Part shown: positions 18,020 through 26,984 of the stretch, piece after piece | How the letters are laid out: the number at the start of each line of letters is the position of its first letter | Position numbering within the stretch: position 1 is the first letter of the stretch | Source: Fibrobacter succinogenes | GTDB taxonomy: Bacteria; Fibrobacterota; Fibrobacteria; Fibrobacterales; Fibrobacteraceae | DNA length: 64,000 bases | Direction: 5' to 3' | Assembly (NCBI RefSeq): GCF_902779965.1 | Contig: NZ_CACZDK010000010.1 | Span: 45,382-109,381, forward strand | Made by a program: the position numbers and the translations under genes | The notes under the pieces: generated by a model | Databases searched by the model: none | Told to the model about the DNA's origin: nothing | The model's input: only the letters and a program-made list of their open reading frames with translations

Positions 18020-21000
18020 TTATTTTTTTACAGTCTCGATATTTTCATTCTGAAGTTTCAAGATGATATCGCCAGAATCCGGATCCATCATCATACTAAA
18101 ACTTGATCGAATGGTAAAAAAGGTATTCTCGATATCATAGCTCACATCCAGCGGCGGCACGATATTCTTATTAAAGTAATCGAGAATCAACTTTTCACGA
18201 GTGTAATCTACTGTTTTTCGAATATTTGCAAAATCATTCAACATCAAAGTTCTCAAAAAGCGGTAGTGAGCCTCGTAAGTATATTTATCCGTGAGTTCCG
18301 CCGGAATGTAAGTAATACCATCCATTCGAATCACGGGCGAATTCTTCGTCAAGTTCCAGAATAAAAATCCCTTATAGCCAGGTTCATACGATCTCGTATG
18401 CGTAGCCTCGCCAGACGCCATAAACTCATCAAAAGTTTCCTTACGAGTAAAGTAACTTTTCATTGCCATGTCATCTTCTGAAATAAATACAGAGAACACG
18501 CTGCCATACGGCGTATCTTTAAAGACTTTTCCGACATGATAGATGCGCTTGATTTTTCCTTTAGCCGTTCTGGCTCGATAAGTCACCTGTTTCGTAGCCG
18601 TACTACCGCTCTGGACCTGATTTTTGAGTTCATTATCCGTCTTTTCATAATCTTCGGGAAGAATCGTATTTTTAAAATGTTCACCGATAAACTCGCGGAA
18701 CTCTTCGACACTATCGCATTCGAAAATATCCAATACGCGAGCATTCACATAAAGAATTTCAGCATTCGAGGCGTTAAACACAATCACGCCGCCAGGAACA
18801 TATTCAACGAAATTGAGGGCAATCTGATGGAGAAATTCTGTATTCTTGATGGCGCTATCGATTTTCGCCTTGATCAAATCCTTATCTTTAATAGGCAAGC
18901 GTACAAACTGGTAAGCGCCCAAGCGAATGCCTTCTTTTGCAAGTTCCATGTTATCGGTCATGATGATAAATGGAATTTGAAGTTCTTGGCTACGCCTTTT
19001 GAATTTCTGGATAATCTTGAATCCATCAATTTTAGGGAGTTCTGCATCAAGCAACACGAGCGAAATACGGTTGCCGTATTCCAGTAAAATGTTGAGCACC
19101 TGCTCGCCATCTTCGGCCAGCAGCACGTTATAATCGTCCTTCAAGACATTTTCGAGGAACCCTCTATTTTGCGGATTGACATCTGCAAGCAAAATAGTCT
19201 TTGCATCCGTCGGGAGCGTCACCTTCGAATCGCTAGAAGAATTATCAAAAGCACTCACATGCGTATTGCGCAAAGTCAAATCGTAAATGTGGCTATCGTT
19301 GATATCGGCAACCAAGCTCCCGCTTAAAAAAACATATGTTCCACGAACGGCATACGTAATCTGACGCGGGCCCTTATAAGCGGACTTTTCGGCCTCATGA
19401 AGTATGCGATAAGCAGGATCTTCGGGATCATTAATTGACTTTTCAACATCTTCGATATCGGCAAAGCCAAGGCTCTGAGTTTGTTCATTGAACAATTTAT
19501 TCGTAAACAAGAACTTGAACATGCCATTGGCATAAGCCATAATCGCTTTAGGCGTTTCCACCAAGTAGTCTATACGCCCAAGTTTAGAATACACAAGACG
19601 CATATTACGGTCTTCTATAGGCACACCAATGGATTCCATGTGTTTCATGGTATCATGCAACGGCTGCGGTTTTCCGTAATAGTATCCCTGAACTTTTTCG
19701 CAACCAATTCCCTTCAAAAATTCCATCTGTTCCTTAGTTTCGACACCTTCAGCCAATGTCTTTAACCCAAGATTTTTCGCCATGCGAACTGTCGAACGAA
19801 TGATCGTACGAGAGGCGTCATTGAAATTCGCAAGGAACGCCATATCAATTTTAAGTTCATCGAACTTATAATCCTTGAGGGTGTTCAGCGAAGAATAGCC
19901 ACTTCCGAAATCGTCCATCCAGACTTCGTAACCCACCAAGCGGAATCTTTCAACTTCGCTCCGGACATAGGAATCCGAAGCCATGATACTTTCTGTAATT
20001 TCTACACGAATGTACTCGCGATCAATTCTGTACTTTTTAAGAATACTTTCGACAACATCAAAAATATCACAGCCAATAAAATCCAAGCGCGATAGATTAA
20101 ACGAAACAGGAACAATGGGATGCCCCTGGTCAAGTTCCTCTCGCATTTCTTTACAAACAAGTTCAATAATACAGCAGTCAAGCTTATGGATTTGGCGGGA
20201 TTCTTCTAGCGCTCCGATAAAAGCAGCCGGATTCAAGAAACCATACTGCGGGTCAATCCAACGGGCAAGCGCTTCCATACCGCAAAATGTTTCTGTAATC
20301 GTACGCACAACCGGCTGATAATAAGCCTTGATATAGCCATTGGTAACGGCTTCATCAATGTGATTGACAATGTAATTCTGGAGCAAGAGATCCTTGCGTA
20401 AATCATCATCGTAATAGCGGATAAAAGTATCGCCATTTTTCTTTTGCTCATGACATGCCAGTTTTGCTTTTTCGCTCGCATCAAGGATGGCATCAAATTC
20501 ATCTATCTTTGAAATGCCCACATAAAGGTCCATCGAAATTTTGGAAATGGAACTTTTAACACACTTGCGAATTTCATTCAGTTTTTCTTCGATATCATGA
20601 ATATCGACAATGACGGCAAAATGGTCGTTAGAGAAACGCCAAATCAAATTATTCGGAAAATTCTTTTTTAGGCACGCCGCAAAATTAATCAGGAATTCGT
20701 TTCCCATGTCGAAACCGTTTGCGCTATTATACAGTTTCATTCCGACTATGTCAAAAAAGACAATCGAAGGGCTTCCCCCTTTTTTCCTGATATCTGCTGC
20801 AAAATCTTCGCCGCACAAGCGGCTATATTCCATATTGGGGAGTCCCGTTAAAGGGTCGAAATAGCGATCAGCATGTTCACTTATTCGCAATAGAATGGAA
20901 TTTTTACCACGCCATTGCATCAACGATGCGCTTAAAATCAATTCCTTGCCCGAATGCGGGTTTCGGAAAATGGTCTCGCCTTTTTCAAGAATATCATCAA

Positions 21001-21625
21001 TACTAATCTCACTCTGTTCGCTATCTCTAAAGAAATACTCTTCGAATTTGATTCCAGAATCAAAAGCCCTTACAGGATTCCAAATACGTTCCGCAGAGGA
21101 GCTGACCATATAAACTTCGTGCGTCTTTGCATCAACGATAACGAAAGGTTCAACCTTATCCGTATTCAAAAATTCAATAAGGCTGTTATCAAAAATTATA
21201 CGACTTCCACCATTAGATTCTAAAGCCGAAGTCACGTCATCATAAACAATAACGGCATATTCAGTCCCATCCTCAAAATTGCGGTGGTAACCTACAGCAT
21301 GAATTGTTCGATATTCATCTTGACCATACAATTTTTGACGATAAAGGACATCGTAACGCCCATCTTTATTTTTGGCAAATTCTTTGGCCTTCGTTGCAAC
21401 AAAAACAAGATCCTCATGGTGAACATCTCTATACATGTCCGTATCAAGGAATCTAATTAAGTCTTCGCGACTACAACCAGGAGCTTGCCAACGAACAAGG
21501 CCTTCAGAAACAAGAATAGTCTTAACATGTCCATCAACAATTTGGTAGACAGCAAGCGGAATCTCGGAATGCTCCAACTCATTCCGGGTTTCCTCAATAA
21601 ATTTTATATCATCCTGCACCAGCAT
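18020..21625 (-). CDS. PAS-GGDEF-EAL-REC-PAS cyclic-di-GMP signalling protein
   Basis: 1201 residues, soluble. Two PAS-like modules (about 20-135 and 145-250) come first. A GGDEF domain (257-405) has the active-site motif replaced by FSNDHF (331-336), so it is probably not a cyclase. An EAL phosphodiesterase domain (about 430-655) keeps EALARW at 451, VEITES, DDFGSG at 571 and AEGVET, so c-di-GMP hydrolysis is plausible. A further PAS-like linker leads to a receiver domain (about 808-925) with phosphorylatable Asp860 in LLDAELP, but with Arg-Leu-Pro where Lys-Pro is usual. A PAS domain (about 935-1050) and a unique tail follow. A receiver buried after the EAL is uncommon. GGAGG lies 10 bases before the ATG. 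Confidence 0.9.
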   Translation of the reverse strand: MLVQDDIKFIEETRNELEHSEIPLAVYQIVDGHVKTILVSEGLVRWQAPGCSREDLIRFLDTDMYRDVHHEDLVFVATKAKEFAKNKDGRYDVLYRQKLYGQDEYRTIHAVGYHRNFEDGTEYAVIVYDDVTSALESNGGSRIIFDNSLIEFLNTDKVEPFVIVDAKTHEVYMVSSSAERIWNPVRAFDSGIKFEEYFFRDSEQSEISIDDILEKGETIFRNPHSGKELILSASLMQWRGKNSILLRISEHADRYFDPLTGLPNMEYSRLCGEDFAADIRKKGGSPSIVFFDIVGMKLYNSANGFDMGNEFLINFAACLKKNFPNNLIWRFSNDHFAVIVDIHDIEEKLNEIRKCVKSSISKISMDLYVGISKIDEFDAILDASEKAKLACHEQKKNGDTFIRYYDDDLRKDLLLQNYIVNHIDEAVTNGYIKAYYQPVVRTITETFCGMEALARWIDPQYGFLNPAAFIGALEESRQIHKLDCCIIELVCKEMREELDQGHPIVPVSFNLSRLDFIGCDIFDVVESILKKYRIDREYIRVEITESIMASDSYVRSEVERFRLVGYEVWMDDFGSGYSSLNTLKDYKFDELKIDMAFLANFNDASRTIIRSTVRMAKNLGLKTLAEGVETKEQMEFLKGIGCEKVQGYYYGKPQPLHDTMKHMESIGVPIEDRNMRLVYSKLGRIDYLVETPKAIMAYANGMFKFLFTNKLFNEQTQSLGFADIEDVEKSINDPEDPAYRILHEAEKSAYKGPRQITYAVRGTYVFLSGSLVADINDSHIYDLTLRNTHVSAFDNSSSDSKVTLPTDAKTILLADVNPQNRGFLENVLKDDYNVLLAEDGEQVLNILLEYGNRISLVLLDAELPKIDGFKIIQKFKRRSQELQIPFIIMTDNMELAKEGIRLGAYQFVRLPIKDKDLIKAKIDSAIKNTEFLHQIALNFVEYVPGGVIVFNASNAEILYVNARVLDIFECDSVEEFREFIGEHFKNTILPEDYEKTDNELKNQVQSGSTATKQVTYRARTAKGKIKRIYHVGKVFKDTPYGSVFSVFISEDDMAMKSYFTRKETFDEFMASGEATHTRSYEPGYKGFLFWNLTKNSPVIRMDGITYIPAELTDKYTYEAHYRFLRTLMLNDFANIRKTVDYTREKLILDYFNKNIVPPLDVSYDIENTFFTIRSSFSMMMDPDSGDIILKLQNENIETVKK

Positions 21626-21833
21626 AGCTTCACGCCTCCGTTACAACGAGGATAGATGCAAAAAACACAATTTCGCAATCCACGTCCTATAACGAATACA
21701 TCACTCCCCTAAATTCGAGAACACCCATCCAATGTTTAAAATAGTTTAAATTCGGGATATCCGCAAGTTTTAAAACACATTTTTTTAACAAAAATAAAGG
21801 AAAGTGTGATGAAGCGCAATATTGGTGACTTTT

Positions 21834-22571
21834 TTAGGCGGAAACTTTACTTCCGGCTTCGACGGCATCGACAACGCTCATGCCGACATAATCCTGGGCG
21901 CTGAACCAACGACCGCTCTTTTTATCGTCCAAAAGCACGCTTACAAGAGCACCCGGGACAACCGTTTCCGGAGCATTAGGGGCGTTAGGACCTCCGAGAT
22001 CCGTACGGAGCCAACCCGGATCCATCACGTTCATCATCACGTCGGTTCCGTTGAGCTTGCAGGCAAAATCTTTCACGAACTTGGTGAGGGCAGCCTTCGC
22101 GCAAGCATAACCGGCAAGTTCCGGCTCATTGGCAATGCCGCTTGTAGTCAACTGCATGCGTCCAAAACCGCGTTTGATCATTCCCGGCAAAAAGTGGTAG
22201 GCAATTTTAATGGGCGCAAAGAAGTTCACCGCCATCGCCTGACGGAAATCGTCCATCGTATTCGTCGTATAATCCGTAAAATAGCGGCTCATGAGGCCAG
22301 CATTGTTGAAAACGAGGTCCACTTGTACACCGAAAGAATCAATTTCAGCCAAAGCCGCATCGATTTCCGATTCATTTTCGAGATTGCAACCCACGGCCTT
22401 GACCTCTACGCCATACGGAGCAAGTTCTGCAATCACCTTTTCGGCATGGCTCTTGTCGCGACCCTGCAAAATGAGATTAGCCCCGAGTTTAGCCATTTCG
22501 ATGGCAATAAGGCGACCGACACCACGGCAGCCACCCGTAATAAGACACCATTTCCCTTTTACGTTGATCAT
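21834..22571 (-). CDS. Short-chain dehydrogenase/reductase
   Basis: 245 residues. Classical SDR: cofactor motif TGGCRGVG near residue 13, NNAG after strand 4 and the catalytic pair in YACAK with the upstream Ser (TTSG). NAD(P)-dependent oxidoreductase, substrate unknown. DPGWLRTDLGGP is the usual post-catalytic loop. AAGGAG lies 7 bases before the ATG. It stands alone between divergent neighbours. Confidence 0.88.
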   Translation of the reverse strand: MINVKGKWCLITGGCRGVGRLIAIEMAKLGANLILQGRDKSHAEKVIAELAPYGVEVKAVGCNLENESEIDAALAEIDSFGVQVDLVFNNAGLMSRYFTDYTTNTMDDFRQAMAVNFFAPIKIAYHFLPGMIKRGFGRMQLTTSGIANEPELAGYACAKAALTKFVKDFACKLNGTDVMMNVMDPGWLRTDLGGPNAPNAPETVVPGALVSVLLDDKKSGRWFSAQDYVGMSVVDAVEAGSKVSA

Positions 22572-22758
22572 TCATACTCCTTTGCGCCATGCGCAGAATT
22601 TAACGTTGTTTCATCACGAAAATATTCTTTAAATCCATGAAAACAACCACGAACCGACATGTTTTTGTACACAATGGTAAAAAATAAGTCCATCAAAAGC
22701 TATTAAACTTTTACGTCATTTTGCAAACTATCGCATGCACCATTATTTTCAAATTTTT

Positions 22759-22770
22759 CATAAAATTTGG
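22759..22770 (+). promoter_or_regulatory. Start-proximal box of the XRE gene
   Basis: CATAAAATTTGG ends 4 bases before the ATG at 22775, with no Shine-Dalgarno. Confidence 0.45.
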
Positions 22771-22774
22771 TGCG

Positions 22775-23137
22775 ATGTATTACGAGACGCTCCTACTCCA
22801 CGAAGCAATAAGACTCCTTCTGATTACATTTAGACAATCGCGACGCCATACCCAGCAGTCGCTTTCTATGGAATCAGGGATTTCCAGGCAATTCATTTCG
22901 CAGATGGAATGTGGAAAGCGAGTCCCGTCTATCGATACGCTCTCACAGCTTTCGATAGCGCTCAAGACAAATATCAGCACCCTCATGGTAGAACTGGACC
23001 GCATTTACCAACATCTCGTAAGGCAACAACGCCCAAAGCAAGCCGCAAAAGCCACATCACCAACACAAATAGCCGCCGAAAGTACCGATCCAAGTCTAGA
23101 GTACATACGCAAGGCCAAAGGAATACACATACCCTAG
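22775..23137 (+). CDS. XRE-family helix-turn-helix regulator
   Basis: 120 residues. A Cro/C1-type HTH spans about 10-70 (QQSLSMESGISRQFISQMECGKRVPSIDTLSQLSIAL), with the usual recognition helix and the EXGKRxPS turn. The tail is basic and of low complexity and could hold a dimerisation helix. The start at 22775 (MYYETLLL) is chosen from the upstream box; the frame extends back to 22721 without a ribosome site. No target gene is evident; it precedes rlmN by 40 bases. Confidence 0.82.
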   Translation: MYYETLLLHEAIRLLLITFRQSRRHTQQSLSMESGISRQFISQMECGKRVPSIDTLSQLSIALKTNISTLMVELDRIYQHLVRQQRPKQAAKATSPTQIAAESTDPSLEYIRKAKGIHIP

Positions 23138-23156
23138 CCCTTAACAAAAAGCTTAA

Positions 23157-23170
23157 AATTTTCTATCTTT
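23157..23170 (+). promoter_or_regulatory. Start-proximal promoter-like box of rlmN
   Basis: AATTTTCTATCTTT, then AATATCG and ATG. No Shine-Dalgarno. Confidence 0.55.
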
Positions 23171-23177
23171 AATATCG

Positions 23178-24251
23178 ATGGAATGGCCGCGCAATATAAA
23201 AACTTTGACAACCGACGAGCTCAAAGCTTGGCTTCGGAATGTAGACGAAAAGCCCTATCGCGCTGATCAAATTCAAAAATGGCTATTCTGCCAGCAGGTG
23301 CGCTCTTACGACGACATGGGGAATATCTCCCCCACCCTCCGCGAAAAAATGGCAAAACAGTTCACGCTTTGCGGTCTCAAGGAAGACCAGCGTTCTGTTT
23401 CTGTCGATGGAACGGTAAAATGGCTGTTCCAGACCGAGGACGGTCACCACATCGAAACCGTGATGATTCCGGCAAATGGTCGCTATTCCGTTTGCGTATC
23501 GACTCAGGTCGGCTGCGCTATGAACTGCGCTTTCTGCCGTACGGCCAAGATGGGGTTCACGCGTAACCTCGAAGCGGGCGAAATCCTCGAAGAAATCATC
23601 AACGTCAACTGGTACTTAAAAGACAACGGCTTCATGAACGAAGAAGGCGGAGTCGCCCAGGTGACAAACATCATTTTCATGGGCATGGGCGAACCGCTCA
23701 ACAACCTTGAAAACGTACACCGCGTCTGCTGTACCCTGCACAACCAGAAACTTTTCAACATGGGCGCAAAGCGCATGACCGTGAGTACCTCGGGCGTTGT
23801 CCCGAAGATCAAGGAACTCGTGGACCGCAATACGCCCTGCTGCCTCGCCGTGAGCCTCAACAGCACGAACAACGAATACCGCTCGTCCGTGATGCCGGTG
23901 AACAAGACGTGGCCCATCGAAAAACTTTTGGAAGCGGTAGATGACTACATCCGCCGCACCGATAACTACGTGACGTTCGAGTTCGTGCTCATCCAGAACA
24001 TCACCTGCACTCCCAAGGCCGCCAAGGAACTTATCCGCATTTGCGCCCCGCGCCGTGTGAAGGTGAATGCCATTGTGCTAAACGATGGTGATGACCCGAC
24101 GCTCCACGCCCCCACCCCTGAAGAGGTGGAAGACTTTCTCGCCGCCGTGCGAGCTGCTGAAATTCAAATCACGATCCGCAATCCGCGCGGTAGGGACATC
24201 CTTGCCGCATGTGGACAATTAGCGTACAAAAAGGAAGGTAATAAATGTTAA
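23178..24251 (+). CDS. rlmN: Dual-specificity RNA methyltransferase RlmN
   Basis: 357 residues. Radical SAM enzyme that methylates C2 of A2503 in 23S rRNA and A37 of some tRNAs. The cluster motif CAMNCAFC (CxxxCxxC) sits near residue 116, after CVSTQVG. GMGEPLNN, STSGVVPKI, LAVSLNS and the C-terminal Cys region ILAACGQLA (methyl-carrying Cys) are all present. The last 7 bases overlap the next gene, so the two are translationally coupled. Confidence 0.96.
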   Translation: MEWPRNIKTLTTDELKAWLRNVDEKPYRADQIQKWLFCQQVRSYDDMGNISPTLREKMAKQFTLCGLKEDQRSVSVDGTVKWLFQTEDGHHIETVMIPANGRYSVCVSTQVGCAMNCAFCRTAKMGFTRNLEAGEILEEIINVNWYLKDNGFMNEEGGVAQVTNIIFMGMGEPLNNLENVHRVCCTLHNQKLFNMGAKRMTVSTSGVVPKIKELVDRNTPCCLAVSLNSTNNEYRSSVMPVNKTWPIEKLLEAVDDYIRRTDNYVTFEFVLIQNITCTPKAAKELIRICAPRRVKVNAIVLNDGDDPTLHAPTPEEVEDFLAAVRAAEIQITIRNPRGRDILAACGQLAYKKEGNKC

Positions 24252-24865
24252 CGCAAAACCTCCCGGAATTCTGGGACAATCTTTATGCCGAAGGCAAGGA
24301 CTACTGGAATTTCAAGAAGGCGACCCCGGCCCTGCTCGAATTTTTCAAGCACCCCTCCTGCCCCACAGAGGGCTCCGTGCTGATTCCCGGTGCCGGGTTC
24401 GGCTACGATGCCGAGGCTTGGGCTTTGCGTGGACATGATGTTTTGGCTGTCGATTTCGCCCCGACCGCAGTCGATGAACTGGACCATCTGAGCCGCAAGC
24501 ACAAGAATCTGCGCTCTCTCGACCTTGACTTGTTCACGCTTTCGCCGAAGGACGCCAAGCGCGGTGGCCAGCAATTCGACATTATTTATGACTACGGTGC
24601 ATTCTCGGCAATCCACCCGGGCCGCCGCGACGAATTCTTCGAAGTCTGCTACAAGATGATGAAGGACGATGGCGTGTTCATTTGCCTCATGTACCCGCTC
24701 ATGAACGGCAAGACCATGCAGGGTCCTCCGCACTGCATGAGCGAAGGCGAACTCATGGCCCGTTTGGATGGCGTATTCGACATCGTTGAACGCATCAAGC
24801 CCACGAACAGCATTCCGGGCCGCGAAGGCAAGGAAGAATTCTGGCTCATGAAGAAGTGCCTGTAA
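24245..24865 (+). CDS. TPMT-like SAM-dependent methyltransferase
   Basis: 206 residues, class I methyltransferase of the thiopurine methyltransferase-like group. FWDNLYAEGKDYWN matches the family start. SAM motif I is VLIPGAGFGYDAEAWALRG, motif II is VLAVDFAPTAVDEL and motif III is FDIIYDYGAFSAI. The substrate is unknown; relatives act on thiol, selenium or halide compounds. Its start codon lies inside the last codons of rlmN, a 7-base overlap. Confidence 0.85.
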   Translation: MLTQNLPEFWDNLYAEGKDYWNFKKATPALLEFFKHPSCPTEGSVLIPGAGFGYDAEAWALRGHDVLAVDFAPTAVDELDHLSRKHKNLRSLDLDLFTLSPKDAKRGGQQFDIIYDYGAFSAIHPGRRDEFFEVCYKMMKDDGVFICLMYPLMNGKTMQGPPHCMSEGELMARLDGVFDIVERIKPTNSIPGREGKEEFWLMKKCL

Positions 24866-24866
24866 T

Positions 24867-24905
24867 AGTATTAGTTGGCAGAACTTAGAGCTTAGAACTT
24901 AGTAC
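24867..24905. repeat. ACTTAGA-type heptamer array
   Basis: Heptamers AACTTAG, AGCTTAG, AACTTAG follow TAGTATTAGTTGGCAG. Same kind as 33291-33385. Confidence 0.7.
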
Positions 24906-24937
24906 ATTCAATTTGTCAAGCTAGCCAACATTTTAAT

Positions 24938-24970
24938 TGTCACCCCGGTCTCCGTGCCGGGGTCTTTTTT
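24938..24970 (+). terminator. Terminator formed by a GTCACCCCG palindromic repeat
   Basis: TTGTCACCCCGG, loop, CCGGGGTCTTTTTT. A copy of the GTCATnCCCG family followed by a T-run, so it can end the rlmN/methyltransferase transcript. Confidence 0.75.
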
Positions 24971-25063
24971 ATAGACTTGGTGCTTGTAAAAAATGCGCGG
25001 AGCACTCCACACACGTCCCAATTTTTTGTATTTTTGCACCAGTTTTATAGAAGGATTTTTACT

Positions 25064-25561
25064 ATGGCAAACGATTTATGTCCCTGCGGTTCTGGCAAAG
25101 CATACAGCGAATGCTGCGAACCAATCATTAAGAAAACTGCACTCGCCCAGTCCCCCGAAGCTTTGATGCGTTCACGCTACACGGCTTACGCCAAGCACGA
25201 AATCGCATGGCTCAAGGATTCCCTCGAAGCCACCCAGCGTGACGACTTTGACGAACCGAGCGTAGAAGCCTGGAGCCGTCAGTCCGAATGGCTCGGCATC
25301 GAAATCAAGCAGACCAAGACCGAAGAAGAAAAGAATATCGGCTGGGTCGAATTCATTGCACGTTTCAAGCAGGGCAACATCACCCGTAACCACCACGAAC
25401 TTGGTGAATTTCACAAGGTCGGCGGTGCATGGTTCTTCTACGATGGCCGTGCCGTGAAGCAGGAAACCGTTCGCCACGAAGGTCCGGTTGTCGGCCGTAA
25501 CGACCCGTGCCCGTGCGGTTCTGGCAAGAAGTACAAGAAGTGCTGCGGCGCGAATAAGTAA
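25064..25561 (+). CDS. YchJ/UPF0225-family SEC-C motif protein
   Basis: 165 residues. A zinc-binding SEC-C motif sits at each end: [13 protein letters not shown] near the start and [15 protein letters not shown] at the end, with the UPF0225 core between them ([14 protein letters not shown]...SEWLGIEI...WVEFIARFK...HHELGEFHK). SEC-C motifs bind zinc and proteins, as in SecA. The cellular role of this family is unknown. The start at 25064 has AGAAGGA 9 bases upstream; a TATTTTTG box lies about 35 bases further up. Confidence 0.9.
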   Translation: MANDLCPCGSGKAYSECCEPIIKKTALAQSPEALMRSRYTAYAKHEIAWLKDSLEATQRDDFDEPSVEAWSRQSEWLGIEIKQTKTEEEKNIGWVEFIARFKQGNITRNHHELGEFHKVGGAWFFYDGRAVKQETVRHEGPVVGRNDPCPCGSGKKYKKCCGANK

Positions 25562-25596
25562 GAAGTAGGCAGTAGGAAGTAGACGGTAGGAAGTTG
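25559..25596. repeat. GTAGGA/GTAGAC heptamer array
   Basis: GTAGGCA, GTAGGAA, GTAGACG, GTAGGAA heptamers begin at the stop codon of the YchJ-like gene. Confidence 0.8.
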
Positions 25597-25734
25597 TCAG
25601 CGGAAGGGGAAAGCCTTCCCCTGATTGCAGCCCCGGCTGTGTCATCCTGTGCCAAGTCAAAGGATCTAGCCGGGTCTTCCATCACCCTTTCTAACGGGGA
25701 CACCCCGTAACGCCCCGGATGCAAAAAGCAACCT

Positions 25735-25812
25735 AACCACAAACTCAGCCACGGACCTTTGGTCCTAACCACCAACCACTAACCACCAACCACTAACCAC
25801 CAACCACTAGCC
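25735..25812. repeat. ACCACTA/ACCACCA heptamer array ending at argC
   Basis: Nearly perfect alternation of ACCACTA and ACCACCA runs to within 1 base of the argC ATG. The segment before it (25690-25722, GGGGACACCCCGTAACGCCC) resembles a block inside the rlmL-like gene at about 49057-49090. Confidence 0.85.
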
Positions 25813-25813
25813 A

Positions 25814-26779
25814 ATGTTCAAAATTTTTGTAGATGGTGAAGCAGGGACCACTGGCCTGCAAATATTCGAGAGACTTGCCAAGCGCAACGACCTGGAAATT
25901 CTCAAGATCAATCCAGAACTCCGCAAGGACGTGAACGAACGCCAGAAGATGATCAATGAATCCGACGTGACGTTCCTTTGCCTCCCGGACGCAGCATCCA
26001 TGGAAAGCGCCGCCCTCTGCACGAATCCGAACACGCGCATCATCGACGCTTCCACAGCCCACCGCGTAAACCCGGCTTGGACATACGGCATGCCGGAACT
26101 CTGCCTCGCCCAACGCGAAGCGATTTCCAAGAGCAAGCGCATTGCAAACCCCGGTTGCCACGCCTCCGGCTTTATCCTTGGTGTGTATCCGCTCGTTGCA
26201 GCAGGAATCCTCCCAAAGAGTGCTAACCTCGCCGCTTACAGCATCACCGGTTACTCCGGCGGCGGCAAGAAGCTCATTGCCGAATACGAAGCTGAAGAAA
26301 ACTTGAGCCACAAGGCCGGTGAATCCAAGGCAATCATGGCTCCCGCCCCGTACGCGCTCGCGCTCGCCCACAAGCACCTCCCCGAAATGAAGAAGGTCTG
26401 CGGACTTGATTTCGCTCCGTTCTTCAACCCGGTGCTTGGCCCATACTACAAGGGTATGGCCGTGACGGTAGCCATCTTCCCGAACATGCTCACGAAGAAG
26501 GTCGGTCCGCAGGACTTGACCGAGATTCTCGCCAAGCATTACGAAGGTTCGAAGTTCGTGAAGGTTTTGCCGTACGAAGCCGCTCCGGTGCTGTTCAATG
26601 GACGCCTGGACCCGACGGTCTGCAACGACACGAACAACGCCCGCATCCAGATTTTTGGCAACGAAAACATCATGCAGGTCACGACGATTATCGACAACCT
26701 AGGCAAGGGCGCAAGCGGCGCCGCCATTCAGAACATGAACATCGCTCTCGGCCTCGACGAAACCACGAGCCTTGTTTAG
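25814..26779 (+). CDS. argC: N-acetyl-gamma-glutamyl-phosphate reductase, short type
   Basis: 321 residues. Third step of arginine (ornithine) synthesis: NADPH-dependent reduction of N-acetylglutamyl phosphate. The start FVDGEAGTTGLQIFERL, the STAHRV motif and the active Cys in ANPGCHASGF define the type 2 AGPR family, shorter than the common 340-residue type. GGGKKLI and GYSGGG follow. A repeat array runs up to the start codon and no ribosome site is visible. A terminator follows at 26833. Confidence 0.95.
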   Translation: MFKIFVDGEAGTTGLQIFERLAKRNDLEILKINPELRKDVNERQKMINESDVTFLCLPDAASMESAALCTNPNTRIIDASTAHRVNPAWTYGMPELCLAQREAISKSKRIANPGCHASGFILGVYPLVAAGILPKSANLAAYSITGYSGGGKKLIAEYEAEENLSHKAGESKAIMAPAPYALALAHKHLPEMKKVCGLDFAPFFNPVLGPYYKGMAVTVAIFPNMLTKKVGPQDLTEILAKHYEGSKFVKVLPYEAAPVLFNGRLDPTVCNDTNNARIQIFGNENIMQVTTIIDNLGKGASGAAIQNMNIALGLDETTSLV

Positions 26780-26781
26780 CA

Positions 26782-26813
26782 GGAAATTAGAAGTAAACAG
26801 TAGGAAGTAGATT
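26782..26813. repeat. GTAGGA heptamer array after argC
   Basis: Short array: TTAGAAGTAAACAGTAGGAA, then GTAGATT. Confidence 0.65.
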
Positions 26814-26832
26814 CCAAGCAAAAATTTCAAAA

Positions 26833-26861
26833 GTTACCGAGAAAACCTCGGTAACTTTTTT
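26833..26861 (+). terminator. Terminator after argC
   Basis: 9-bp stem GTTACCGAG/CTCGGTAAC with a T-run. Confidence 0.88.
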
Positions 26862-26966
26862 CGTTGTTGAGAAGCCCAACATTTTCGTCAAGAAATCATC
26901 AATTTAACGAGTTTTGACGCTTTTTGTTTTTGGAGGTGAAATTTGTACTCTATGAATTTCATCAAA

Positions 26967-26980
26967 AATTTCTAAATTTG
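26967..26980 (+). promoter_or_regulatory. Start-proximal promoter-like box of obgE
   Basis: ATTTCTAAATTTG ends only 4 bases before the ATG, with no Shine-Dalgarno. This is the clearest case for a leaderless transcript in the window. Confidence 0.6.
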
Positions 26981-26984
26981 GCGC

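Noticed and set aside
21809..21904. 31-codon plus-strand frame starting MKRNIGDFF with AAAGGAAA upstream
   Set aside because: It runs into the antisense of the SDR gene and soon becomes a shadow translation; no promoter box and no recognisable product.
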